A stretch of DNA of 64,000 nucleotides from JAAXGX01 sp965203565 (GTDB taxonomy: Bacteria > Acidobacteriota > Vicinamibacteria > Vicinamibacterales > UBA8438), in NCBI GenBank assembly GCA_965203565.1, contig OZ241896.1:3534001-3598000 (forward strand). Direction: 5' to 3'. The notes below the pieces were generated by a model. The model saw only the letters and a list, made by a program, of their open reading frames with translations. It was not told where the DNA came from and searched no databases. Of this stretch, positions 45,825-54,153 are shown one piece after another. Position 1 is the first letter of the stretch. Each line of letters begins with the position of its first letter. The translations under genes were made by a program, and so were the position numbers.

Positions 45825-47034
45825 GGCGCGCCCTCCTTCGTCCGACGTTGGCCTGCTCGGCGCAGTAGTCGATCAGCGGCGCGAACAGGTTCATGAACAG
45901 GATGGCCAGCATCATCCCCTCCGGGTAGGCCGGGTTGACCACGCGGATCAGCACCGCCAGCGCCCCGATCAGGAAGCCGTAGACGTACTGCCCCCGCAGC
46001 GCCGCCGGCGCGGAGACCGGATCGGTCGCCATGTAGACCGCGCCGAACGCCCATCCCCCGAGCAGGAAGTGCCAGAGCGGCGGCAGGTCGAAGAACGGGT
46101 TCGTGGCCGATCCGATCCCGTTCAGCAGCAGGGCGGCGGCGAGGGTGCCGGCCGCGACGCTCGCCATGATCCGCCACGACCCGACGCCGGTCGCCGTCAG
46201 CACCGCCGCTCCGAAGGCGCAGGCGGCGAACGAGGTCTCCCCCATCGACCCCGGGACGAACCCGACGAGCGCGTCCCACGGATCGACGGCGGCGGCGACG
46301 GCCGACGCGCCCCCCAGCGTGGCCCGGGCGAGCGAGGTCGCCCCGCTCACGCCGTCGGACGCCGTCCCGGCCGCTATCCACACGGCGTCGCCCGACAGCT
46401 CGGCCGGGTAGGCGAAGAACAGGAACGCCCGGCCGACCAGCGCCGGGTTCAGGACGTTCATGCCGGTGCCGCCGAAGATCTCCTTCCCCACGACGACGCC
46501 GAACGAGATGCCGAGCGCCACCTGCCAGAGCGGGACGGTCGGGGGAAGCGTCAGCGGGAACAGCATGCCGGTCACCAGGAACCCCTCGTTCACTTCGTGC
46601 TTGCGCGCCGAGGCGAACAGCACTTCCCAGAGGCCGCCCACGGCGAACGTCACCGCGAGCGCCGGCAGGTAGTACAACCCGCCGTGCGCGACGCAGGCGG
46701 CCCAGTCGTCCGGCGAGAACCCGAGCCCGAGCCGCTCCATCACGCCGGTCCGCCAGGTGTCGAGGGGCGGCGCGCCCGCGGCGATCGCCAGGTTCGCCTG
46801 GTACCCGGTGTTGTGCAGCGCCATGTAGACGCAGCCGGCCAGCGCCAGCACCACCGTCATCATCATCCGCTTCAGGTCGAGGCCGTCGCGGACGTGGGAC
46901 GGTCCGGCGGTCACCGTCCCGGGTGTGTACAGGAACGTGTCCTGCGCCTCCCAGACGGCGTACAGCCTCTCGAGCCGGCCGCCCGGCTCGAAGTGGCGCG
47001 CCTGCCGATCGAGCAGCCGGCGGAGCAGCTTCAT
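45814..47034 (-). CDS. nqrB: Na+-translocating NADH:quinone reductase subunit B
   Basis: A 406-residue integral membrane subunit forming part of the sodium channel. Covalent FMN attachment is at Thr in DGVSGATSLARA. Other marks are YALHNTGYQAN-like ALHNTGYQANLA, KHEVNEGFLVTGMLFPL, GKEIFGGTGMNVLNPAL and DPVSAP. The start ATG overlaps the nqrA stop (ATGA). Length is typical. Confidence 0.97.
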   Translation of the reverse strand: MKLLRRLLDRQARHFEPGGRLERLYAVWEAQDTFLYTPGTVTAGPSHVRDGLDLKRMMMTVVLALAGCVYMALHNTGYQANLAIAAGAPPLDTWRTGVMERLGLGFSPDDWAACVAHGGLYYLPALAVTFAVGGLWEVLFASARKHEVNEGFLVTGMLFPLTLPPTVPLWQVALGISFGVVVGKEIFGGTGMNVLNPALVGRAFLFFAYPAELSGDAVWIAAGTASDGVSGATSLARATLGGASAVAAAVDPWDALVGFVPGSMGETSFAACAFGAAVLTATGVGSWRIMASVAAGTLAAALLLNGIGSATNPFFDLPPLWHFLLGGWAFGAVYMATDPVSAPAALRGQYVYGFLIGALAVLIRVVNPAYPEGMMLAILFMNLFAPLIDYCAEQANVGRRRARRAR

Positions 47035-48401
47035 GACTCCTGCTCGATCGCGTCGAGCACGCGGCGCAGGCGGGGGCCGTAGTCGTTCTTTCCGGGGCAG
47101 ACGAACGTGCAGAGCGCCAGGTCCTCCTCGTCCAGCTCCAGGCACCCGAGCGCCTCGGCGCGGTCGACGTCGTGCATCAGGAGCGCCCGCAGCAGGGCGG
47201 TCGGCATCAGGTCGAACGGCATGACCCGCTCGAACGCCCCGATCGGCACGATCGCCCGCTGCGAGCCGTGCGTCGAGGTCGTCAGCGAGAACCGCCGGTT
47301 CGGCCGGAGGGCCGAAACGAACGTCCGGACGACGGAAAACCTGTCGAACCCCGGCGCCAGCCAGCCGAACAGTTCGCGGCGCCGCGCTTCGGCGAGGACG
47401 GAGATCTGCTGGTGGCGCCATCCCAGATAGCCGTGCGCCTCCCCGGCGGCGGTCCGGCCGGACAGCGCCGACCCGGAGATGACGCGCGTCTCGCCCTCCG
47501 CGATCTCGCCGGCGACGAGGTCGCCGATCGCCGCGCCCAGCCGGGTGCGCAGCAGCCGCGGCCGGCGGACCGGCGGACCGCCCAGCGCGACGACGCGGCT
47601 GACGTCGAGCGACCCGGTCCGCATCAGCGTCCCGATCGCCGCGACGTCCTGCGCGCCGACGTGCCAGACCGTCTTCCCGAGGCCGACCGGATCGAGCGTA
47701 TGGATGTGCAGGCCGGCCGTGCCCGCCGGATGCGGTCCCGAGAACCGCTCGTGGCGCACCTGATCGTCCTCCTGAACCGGGACGGCGGTCTGCGGCGGCG
47801 TGCAGACGAAGACCGGCCCGTCGGTCAGGCGGCGGAGCGCCGCCACGCCCCGCTCGAACGCTTCGGCGTCTTCGAGCGCGACGTCGAGCGCCGGCGCGTG
47901 CGGGTGGGTGTCGATGGCGGTGACGAAGATCGAGTGCGGACGGGCCGCCGGATCGGCGACGCGCCCGAACGGGCGGGCCCGCAACGCGACCCACAACCCC
48001 GATTCGACGAGCAGCTCCCGCACTGCGTCGGGAGTCAGCCCGGACGGATGCCGGCCCGTGAAGGCTCGGTAGGACGCCTCGTCCGGCGGGCGGCCCTCGC
48101 GCTCCGCCCGGCTCAGCTCGATGACGACCGACAGCACCGCCCGCCGCGCGCCGCGGTGGATGGCCGCCACCCGGCCGGCGGCCGGGGCGGTGTACCGGAC
48201 CCCGGCCGTCTTCTTGTCCTCGCACAGCGCCTGGCCGCGGCGCACGTCGTCCCCTTCCGCGACGCAGAGCGCCGGGCGAAGCCCCACGTGGTCGGCGGTG
48301 ACGAGCGCGACGCGGCGGGGCGGCGGGGCGCGATCGATCCGCTGGACCGGCGCGCCGGCCAGCGGGAGCGTGAGGCCCTTCCGGAACCTGTGAAGACCCA
48401 T
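47031..48401 (-). CDS. nqrA: Na+-translocating NADH:quinone reductase subunit A
   Basis: A 456-residue cytoplasmic-side subunit linked to quinone binding. Conserved stretches include KGLTLPLAGAPVQ, VEGDDVRRGQ-type VAEGDDVRRGQALCEDK, YTAPAAGRVAAIHRG, FVTAIDTHPHAP, and the C-terminal CTFVCPGKNDYG. ATG 48401 (MGLHRFRKGL) is the family-like start. It is first in the nqrABCDEF-apbE operon. A terminator-like hairpin lies 68 bases upstream. Confidence 0.96.
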   Translation of the reverse strand: MGLHRFRKGLTLPLAGAPVQRIDRAPPPRRVALVTADHVGLRPALCVAEGDDVRRGQALCEDKKTAGVRYTAPAAGRVAAIHRGARRAVLSVVIELSRAEREGRPPDEASYRAFTGRHPSGLTPDAVRELLVESGLWVALRARPFGRVADPAARPHSIFVTAIDTHPHAPALDVALEDAEAFERGVAALRRLTDGPVFVCTPPQTAVPVQEDDQVRHERFSGPHPAGTAGLHIHTLDPVGLGKTVWHVGAQDVAAIGTLMRTGSLDVSRVVALGGPPVRRPRLLRTRLGAAIGDLVAGEIAEGETRVISGSALSGRTAAGEAHGYLGWRHQQISVLAEARRRELFGWLAPGFDRFSVVRTFVSALRPNRRFSLTTSTHGSQRAIVPIGAFERVMPFDLMPTALLRALLMHDVDRAEALGCLELDEEDLALCTFVCPGKNDYGPRLRRVLDAIEQES

Positions 48402-48459
48402 TCGAGCGGCCTGGGACGCCACCGCGCCCGATCTTGTGAATAATTTCTCAAGCCGGATC

Positions 48460-48485
48460 GAAAAAATACGGGGCGAGACGCCCCG
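48460..48485 (-). terminator. Terminator-like hairpin upstream of nqrA (possible attenuator)
   Basis: A perfect 7-bp stem CGGGGCG/CGCCCCG with a three-base loop (48469-48485) is followed, read on the minus strand, by TATTTTTT. This is the form of a Rho-independent terminator pointing towards nqrA. It would either stop antisense transcripts from the glycosyltransferase side or act as a leader attenuator if the nqr promoter lies further upstream. Confidence 0.6.
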
Positions 48486-48535
48486 CATGACAACCGGACC
48501 CGTGAAACAATGCGGCGATCGTACCGGCGTTGCTC

Positions 48536-49579
48536 ATGGCAGTCAAGACGGTCGTCGTCTGCGAAGCCCGCGTGCCGTTCGTCACCGGCGGCGCGGAGGC
48601 GCACGCGCGCGCGCTGGTCGCGCAGCTGCGCGCCCGGGGGTATCTCACCGAGCTGGTCAGCCTCCCGTTCAAGTGGTATCCGAAGGACGAGCTGCTCGGC
48701 CACGCGGCGGCGTGGCGGCTGATCGACTTGAGCGAGGCGAACGGGCGCCCTATCGATCTGGCGATCGCCACGAAGTTCCCGACGTACTTCGTCCGCCACC
48801 CCTCGAAGGTCGCCTGGCTGGTTCACCAGCACCGGTTCGCCTACGATCTCTGCGGCACGCAGTACAGCGACTTCCGCCACACCGACGACGACGTCGGCCT
48901 CCGGCGGGCGCTGATGGAGCGGGACACGCGCATGCTCGGCGAGTGCCGCCGGCTGTTCGCCATCGCCGGCAACACGGCGGACCGGCTGGAGCGGTTCAAC
49001 GGGCTCCGCGCCGAGGTCCTGCGCCACCCTCCGCTCCTGGCGGATCGGCTGCACGGCGGCGACTACGGCGACTACGTGCTGTCGGTGGGACGCCTCGACG
49101 CCCTCAAGCGGGTCGACCTCCTGGTGCGCGCCATGTCGCACGTGGACCGGCCGGTCCGGCTCCTGGTCGCCGGCGAAGGCGAGCTCCGGGAGGCGCTCGC
49201 AGCGCAGGCCGCGGCGGCCGGACTGGAGGACCGGGTCGAGCTGCTCGGCCGGGTGGACGACGACGACCTGGTGCGGCTATACGCCGGCGCCCTGGCGGTG
49301 GCCTACGCGCCGTACGACGAAGACTACGGCTACGTGACGCTCGAGGCGTTCCTCGCGCGCAAGCCGGTGATCACCGCGGCCGACTCGGGCGGCACGCTGG
49401 AGTTCGTCGAGGACGGGGTCAACGGCGCCGTCTGCGAACCGGACGGCGCGGCGATCGGCGCGGCCGTCAACGCGCTCGCCGCCGACCGCGCGCGCGCCGC
49501 CGCGCTCGGTGCGGCCGGCTTCGAGCGCGTCCGGGGGATCACCTGGGACGGCGTCGTCGAGAAACTCGTCGGGGCTTGA
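48536..49579 (+). CDS. Glycosyltransferase, GT4-like (GT-B fold)
   Basis: A 347-residue enzyme. The N-terminal Rossmann half has VVVCEARVPFVTGGAEAHARALV; the C-terminal donor-binding half has YVLSVGRLDALKRVDLLVRA and the EX7E-type region EDYGYVTLEAFLARKPVIT. Such enzymes add sugars to lipid-linked or surface glycans. ATG 48536 is used (an in-frame TTG lies six bases upstream). Its stop TGA is part of the target duplication of the following element. Confidence 0.92.
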   Translation: MAVKTVVVCEARVPFVTGGAEAHARALVAQLRARGYLTELVSLPFKWYPKDELLGHAAAWRLIDLSEANGRPIDLAIATKFPTYFVRHPSKVAWLVHQHRFAYDLCGTQYSDFRHTDDDVGLRRALMERDTRMLGECRRLFAIAGNTADRLERFNGLRAEVLRHPPLLADRLHGGDYGDYVLSVGRLDALKRVDLLVRAMSHVDRPVRLLVAGEGELREALAAQAAAAGLEDRVELLGRVDDDDLVRLYAGALAVAYAPYDEDYGYVTLEAFLARKPVITAADSGGTLEFVEDGVNGAVCEPDGAAIGAAVNALAADRARAAALGAAGFERVRGITWDGVVEKLVGA

Positions 49580-49737
49580 CAGCCCGTGGAAAAAGCCCCG
49601 CTGCATTCGACGGGCGCTGCATCCCGGCTGAGCTGCGTTGCTCGTCGGTCGAATAGGGCCGATATGCTCCCTCCTCGCGCCTTGTCAGCCGGGGGCCCCG
49701 CCCGTCTCGGCGCCCCGCGGGGTTTCACCACGGGCTG
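49580..49737 (-). repeat. 158-bp palindromic MITE-like element, copy 6 (subfamily A), between two glycosyltransferases
   Basis: Flanked by TTGA (49576-49579 and 49738-49741); the left TGA is the glycosyltransferase stop codon. Without the element the two glycosyltransferase genes would be separated by only 13 bases, so it has split a two-gene operon without damaging either coding sequence. Confidence 0.95.
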
Positions 49738-49750
49738 TTGAGCTTCGCGG

Positions 49751-51121
49751 ATGCCGACGCGGCTGGCCTGGTTCACGCCCCTTCCGCCGACACGGTCGGG
49801 CATCGCCGCCTACAGCGCGGAGCTGCTGCCCGCGCTCGCCGACACGCACCGGATCGACGTCTTCGTCGACGCGCCGGCCGGCGTGCGGGCGCCGGGCGCG
49901 GCGGAGGTCCACGACGCGCACGACTTCGTCTGGAGGCATGCGCGCCGGCCGTACGACCTGATCGTCTACCAGCTCGGCAACTCGCCGTGCCACGACTACC
50001 TCTGGCCGTACCTGGTCCGGTATCCGGGCCTCGCCGTGCTGCACGACGGCCAGCTGCACCATGCCCGCGCGCGGGCGCTGATCGCCGCCGGCCGCGCCGG
50101 CGACTACCGCGCGGAGTTCGCGTACAACCACCCCCGCGTCCCGCGCAGCGTCGCGGACCTGGGCGCGGCGGGCCTGCTCGGCGCGCTGAACTACCTCTGG
50201 CCGATGCGGCGCCTCGTCCTCGATGCGTCGCGCGCGGCGCTGGCGCACAACGCGTGGCTCGCCGACGATCTGCGGCGCGAGTCCCCGGCGCTGCACGTCG
50301 AGGTCGTCGAGATGGGAGTCCCGGACCCCGCCGCCGGGCCGGGCGCGCGCGAGCGGGCGCGGGCGCGGCTCGGCGTCCCCCCGGACGCGGTGCTGCTTGC
50401 GGCGTTCGGCAAGGTCACGCCGGAGAAGCGGATCGCCGAAACGCTCCGCGCCCTCGCCGCGCTGGACGGCGGCCTCCCCCCCTGGCGGTTGATGCTGTGC
50501 GGCGAGCCGGTGGACCACTACGACGCCCGGGAGGACGCGCGGAAGCTGGGCCTCGGCGAACGGGTGAGCGTGACCGGCTACGTCGGGGAGGCCGAAATGC
50601 CGGCCTGCATCGCCGCCGCCGACGTCTGCCTGTGCCTGCGGTGGCCGTCGTCCCGCGAGACGTCCGCGTCGTGGCTGCGCTGTCTGGCCGCCGGCAAGCC
50701 GACGATCGTCACCGACCTGGTCCATCTCGGCGACGTCCCGGCGCTCGACCCGCGCGACTGGCGCATCGCCAACCCCCCGTCCGGCCGCGACGCCCGCGGG
50801 CGGCCGGTCCGCCCGGTCTGCGTGGCGATAGACGTCGTCGACGAGCGCCGCGCCCTGACCTGCGCCGTCGCCCGTCTCGCGGCCGACGCGGCGCTGCGCG
50901 CGGCGCTCGGCGCGGCGAGCCGCCGCCTGTGGCGCCGCCGGTTCACCCTCGATCGGATGGCCGCCGGCTACCGGCGCGCAATCGAAGCGGCGCGCCGCAA
51001 GCCGCCCGGCGCGGCGCGGCGCGAGGCGCTGCTCCCGCATCTGCGCCGCGACGGGACGGAGCGTCTGCGGGCGCTGCTCGAGGAAGCCGGGATGCCTGCG
51101 GCGCACGCGCCGGACCTCTGA
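49751..51121 (+). CDS. Glycosyltransferase, GT4-like, long form
   Basis: A 456-residue GT-B enzyme. N-terminal half: LAWFTPLPPTRSGIAAYSAEL and DLIVYQLGNSPCHDYLW; C-terminal half: LLAAFGKVTPEKRIAETLRAL and CLRWPSSRETSASWLRCLAAGKP (listed as landmarks). The last 60 residues are a basic helical extension. It was probably co-transcribed with the previous glycosyltransferase before the element inserted. Acceptor and donor sugars are unknown. Confidence 0.9.
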   Translation: MPTRLAWFTPLPPTRSGIAAYSAELLPALADTHRIDVFVDAPAGVRAPGAAEVHDAHDFVWRHARRPYDLIVYQLGNSPCHDYLWPYLVRYPGLAVLHDGQLHHARARALIAAGRAGDYRAEFAYNHPRVPRSVADLGAAGLLGALNYLWPMRRLVLDASRAALAHNAWLADDLRRESPALHVEVVEMGVPDPAAGPGARERARARLGVPPDAVLLAAFGKVTPEKRIAETLRALAALDGGLPPWRLMLCGEPVDHYDAREDARKLGLGERVSVTGYVGEAEMPACIAAADVCLCLRWPSSRETSASWLRCLAAGKPTIVTDLVHLGDVPALDPRDWRIANPPSGRDARGRPVRPVCVAIDVVDERRALTCAVARLAADAALRAALGAASRRLWRRRFTLDRMAAGYRRAIEAARRKPPGAARREALLPHLRRDGTERLRALLEEAGMPAAHAPDL

Positions 51122-51143
51122 CGCGGCGCGCCGTACGGCGGCT

Positions 51144-51173
51144 TTGACTTGCTTCAGGAGTTGCAGGTACGCT
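51144..51173 (+). promoter_or_regulatory. Putative promoter for thiS-thiG, possibly leaderless
   Basis: TTGACT (51144-51149), an 18-base spacer and TACGCT (51168-51173). The -10 ends seven bases before the TTG start at 51181, the same spacing as at 40963, so the mRNA may begin at the start codon. Confidence 0.45.
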
Positions 51174-51180
51174 CCGGCGG

Positions 51181-52176
51181 TTGAAGATCCTGCTCAACGG
51201 CGACCCGTTCGAACTGGCGGCCCCGCGGACGGTGGCGCAGCTGCTCGCCGCGCTCGACGTCGATCCGCGGCGCGTCGCCGTGGAGCGCAACCGCGAGATC
51301 GTGAAACGCGCCGCGTACGGCTCGGTGGTGGTCGGCGACGGCGACCAGGTCGAGATCGTCAACTTCGTCGGGGGCGGCTCCTCCGGCCCGGCGCCGATGG
51401 CGGATGACGCGCTGACGCTGGCCGGCAGCACGTTCCGATCGCGCCTCGTCGTCGGCACGGGCAAGTACCCCTCCCACCAGGTGATGGCCCGGGCGCACGA
51501 GGCGTCGGGGACCGAGATGGTGACCGTGGCCGTGCGCCGGCTCGACTTGGCGGACCGCTCGCAGGAGTCGCTCCTCGACCACGTCGACCTCGACCGGCGC
51601 CGGCTGCTCCCCAACACGGCCGGCTGCCGCACGGCGGACGAGGCGGTGCGGACCGCGCACCTCGCGCGGGAGGCCGGGCTGTCGAACTGGGTGAAGCTGG
51701 AAGTGATAGGCGACGAGCGCACGCTGTTCCCGGACAACGAGGCGCTGCTCGACGCGACCCGGCGGCTGATCGCGGACGGCTTCGTCGTGCTGCCCTACAC
51801 CAGCGACGACCCGGTCGTCTGCCGCAAGCTGGAGGACGCCGGCGCGGCGGCGGTGATGCCGCTCGGCGCGCCGATCGGGTCGGGACTCGGCGTCCAGAAC
51901 CCGAACAACCTCCGGATCATCAAGGAGCGCGCCCGCGTTCCGGTCATCGTCGACGCGGGGGTCGGCGCGCCGTCGGACGCCGCGATCGCGATGGAGCTCG
52001 GCGCCGACGCCGTGCTGATGAACACCGGCATCGCCGGCGCCGACGATCCGGTCGCCATGGCGCGGGCGATGCGCCTGGCGGTGGAAGCCGGGCGCGCCGG
52101 ATTCCTGGCGGGCCGCATTCCCCGCAAGCGGTACGCCGCCGCCTCCAGCCCTCCGGAAGGCGTCGTCGGCCGGTAG
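51181..52176 (+). CDS. Sulfur carrier ThiS fused to thiazole synthase ThiG
   Basis: A 331-residue fusion for making the thiazole of thiamine. Residues 1-66 are ThiS (KILLNGDPFEL, VAVERNREIV, VEIVNFVGGGS), with the Gly-Gly that is normally the free C terminus now internal at 64-66. After a nine-residue Ser/Gly/Pro/Ala linker, ThiG spans 76-331 with the catalytic-type Lys172 (NWVKLEVIGD) and the PIGSGLG and GVGAPSDAA phosphate-binding loops. Start is TTG 51181. How the internal Gly-Gly is thiocarboxylated is unclear. Confidence 0.92.
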   Translation: MKILLNGDPFELAAPRTVAQLLAALDVDPRRVAVERNREIVKRAAYGSVVVGDGDQVEIVNFVGGGSSGPAPMADDALTLAGSTFRSRLVVGTGKYPSHQVMARAHEASGTEMVTVAVRRLDLADRSQESLLDHVDLDRRRLLPNTAGCRTADEAVRTAHLAREAGLSNWVKLEVIGDERTLFPDNEALLDATRRLIADGFVVLPYTSDDPVVCRKLEDAGAAAVMPLGAPIGSGLGVQNPNNLRIIKERARVPVIVDAGVGAPSDAAIAMELGADAVLMNTGIAGADDPVAMARAMRLAVEAGRAGFLAGRIPRKRYAAASSPPEGVVGR

Positions 52177-52193
52177 GCCGCGCGTCGGCCGCG

Positions 52194-53234
52194 TCAGCGG
52201 GGCCGGCCCCGCTCGACGATCAGGTCGAAGTGCAGGAGGCGGTCCGGCAGCAGGCCCGCCGCCGTCACCTCGCGGTTCCGCCGGTCCCAGTAATCGATCA
52301 GATCGCCCGTACGCGCGAACCACTCGTCGTCGCCGAACGGGCTGATCGCCCGGACGCACGGGTAGACCGCGAGAATCCGGTCGAGGAACGCCGCCGGGTC
52401 GTACTGCTCCAGATCGACGAGGCACCGCGGGTTGAACTCGACGACGAGGGCCGGGCGGTAGCGCTCTATCGCACGGCTGAATCCTTCGAACGCCTTCGGT
52501 TCATGTCCTTCGACGTCCATCTTCACCAGATCGAGACGCGGCAGCGCCGCCAGCACGTCGTCGAGCGCGACCGCCTGCGCATAGACGGAAAGCCGCTCGG
52601 GATCCTGCGCGGAGACGACGTTCGTGTTCGACGTGCCGCCGGTGAGCGACACGACGCCGGGCCGGTCGGACGCCGCGTACGGAAAGACCCGGACGTTCCC
52701 GAAGCCGTTCAGCACCATGCCCGCGTACAGCATCTGGAGGTTGTCGGGATTCGGCTCCACCGCGGCGACCCGGCCGCGCTGGCCGACCAGTCCGGCCGCC
52801 ATCAGCGTGATGCACCCGACGTTGGCGCCGACGTCGACCATGACGTCGCCGTCCCGCAGACGCTCGCGGACGGCGCGCCGGACGTGCGGCTCGTAGTCGT
52901 GCGTGGCGAGAATCCCCTGCGCGAAGTCGGTGTCCCGCCTCTGCACGCAGACCGTGTAGCCGCCGAGGTCGACCGGTCTCGGCCGCGACTCCGCGTCCAG
53001 CCGCTCGCGCGCTTCGGCCGATCCGGTGAAGCTGCGGACCAGGTCGTCGAACGAGATGCCGTCGGCGACGCGGTCGAAGTAGTAGGCCAGCCCCTCCGGG
53101 TCGGCCGGCCGCCGCAGGATGAACCGGTAGGCGTAGCGGACGTCGTTGCGCGTGGCGCGATCGTTCCACTTGCGCCTGCGCCGAAACAGTCGGCCGAACG
53201 ACGATCCCGGAGCGTCGCGCATCTGTCTCGCCAC
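52194..53234 (-). CDS. FkbM family methyltransferase with N-terminal DUF4214-like domain
   Basis: A 346-residue protein. Residues 28-75 (DVRYAYRFILRRPADPEGLAYY) resemble DUF4214, a module common in surface-glycan and S-layer proteins. The FkbM SAM-methyltransferase domain follows with VMVDVGANVGCITLMAAG, VAAVEPNPDN and LVKMDVEGHEPKAFEGF. It probably O-methylates a sugar in the neighbouring glycan pathway. Start is GTG 53234; ATG 53222 is an alternative. Confidence 0.9.
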   Translation of the reverse strand: MARQMRDAPGSSFGRLFRRRRKWNDRATRNDVRYAYRFILRRPADPEGLAYYFDRVADGISFDDLVRSFTGSAEARERLDAESRPRPVDLGGYTVCVQRRDTDFAQGILATHDYEPHVRRAVRERLRDGDVMVDVGANVGCITLMAAGLVGQRGRVAAVEPNPDNLQMLYAGMVLNGFGNVRVFPYAASDRPGVVSLTGGTSNTNVVSAQDPERLSVYAQAVALDDVLAALPRLDLVKMDVEGHEPKAFEGFSRAIERYRPALVVEFNPRCLVDLEQYDPAAFLDRILAVYPCVRAISPFGDDEWFARTGDLIDYWDRRNREVTAAGLLPDRLLHFDLIVERGRPR

Positions 53235-53299
53235 CCTTCTTGTCGGCAGGAGCGCCCGAGTCTGTTACGGCGGACCGGCCGCGCCGGCGGGCGCCGTCT

Positions 53300-53319
53300 G
53301 GTTCGGACCGGTCCGAACC
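53300..53319. promoter_or_regulatory. Perfect 20-bp palindrome in a divergent intergenic region
   Basis: GGTTCGGACCGGTCCGAACC is fully self-complementary. It lies 65 bases upstream of fkbM and 45 bases upstream of the divergent coiled-coil gene, next to TACAAT (53322-53327). A shared operator is the simplest reading. Confidence 0.55.
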
Positions 53320-53364
53320 CGTACAATGGCGGCGCCCGCCGGCGACGAGCCGCGGCCCACGCGC

Positions 53365-54132
53365 ATGTACGAACGGAGCATCTCGCCCGAGGACCTCGAG
53401 CGCCTGCGCGGCGAACGGAAAGCCGCGGATCGCCGGTACAACGAGGCGCTCACGGCGCTCGACGCGGCCCTGCAGCAGCTTCGCGACGCCCCCCGCGCGC
53501 CGCCGGCGTACGACGAGCGCCAGATCCCGCGCCTCAACGCCCTGTGCGATCCGCTTGCGCCGGCGCCCGGCGAAGCAGGCGGCTGGCGCGGGCGGATGCG
53601 CGCGATCGCACGGCGGGCGGCGGCCCCGACGCTCCGGCGGCAGCAGGCGTTCAACGCCGCGCTCGTCGACCACGTCAACCGGAACGCCGAGACGCACCGG
53701 GAGGTCGCGCACGCGGTGGCCGGCGCGATCGCGCTGGTCCGGGAGGAGCTCGAGCGGCTGGTCCATTTCCAGCACCGGCTAATCCAGTTCGCGCAGCAGA
53801 TCACCCCCTACGTCGACACCAAGGACCGCGAAGCGCAGGGGGTGCTGCGTCATCTCGCCGAGGAAGTCGCGGGGATCGCGGCCGGGGTCTCGGGGGAGGT
53901 GAGCGGTTTTTCGGACGAGATGCAGAAGCGCTGGGAGTCGCTGGCGTCCCGCATGCAGCGCAGCGAAGCGCGCATCGAGGAGCTCCGCGGCGCGGCGGCG
54001 GCGTGGCGCGAGGCGGCGGCGGCGCTCGAACGCGAGGTCGCGCGGCTGCGGGAGAAGCCGGCGGACGCGCCGGCCGGCGACGATCCGGCGGGCGCCGCGG
54101 ATGCGGATCGCACGCCTCCCCGGAGCGATTGA
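53365..54132 (+). CDS. Coiled-coil protein of the glycan cluster
   Basis: A 255-residue, highly helical protein. It begins MYERSISPEDLERLRGERKA and contains a long amphipathic region (residues about 95-235), with HREVAHAVAGAIALVREELE and MQKRWESLASRM as examples. The tail is Asp/Pro-rich. Coiled-coil proteins of this type often accompany glycosyltransferases and methyltransferases in glycan clusters. An in-frame ATG at 53326 overlaps a -10-like TACAAT, so I prefer ATG 53365. Confidence 0.7.
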   Translation: MYERSISPEDLERLRGERKAADRRYNEALTALDAALQQLRDAPRAPPAYDERQIPRLNALCDPLAPAPGEAGGWRGRMRAIARRAAAPTLRRQQAFNAALVDHVNRNAETHREVAHAVAGAIALVREELERLVHFQHRLIQFAQQITPYVDTKDREAQGVLRHLAEEVAGIAAGVSGEVSGFSDEMQKRWESLASRMQRSEARIEELRGAAAAWREAAAALEREVARLREKPADAPAGDDPAGAADADRTPPRSD

Positions 54133-54153
54133 ACGCCGCGGCGCCGCGGCGCG

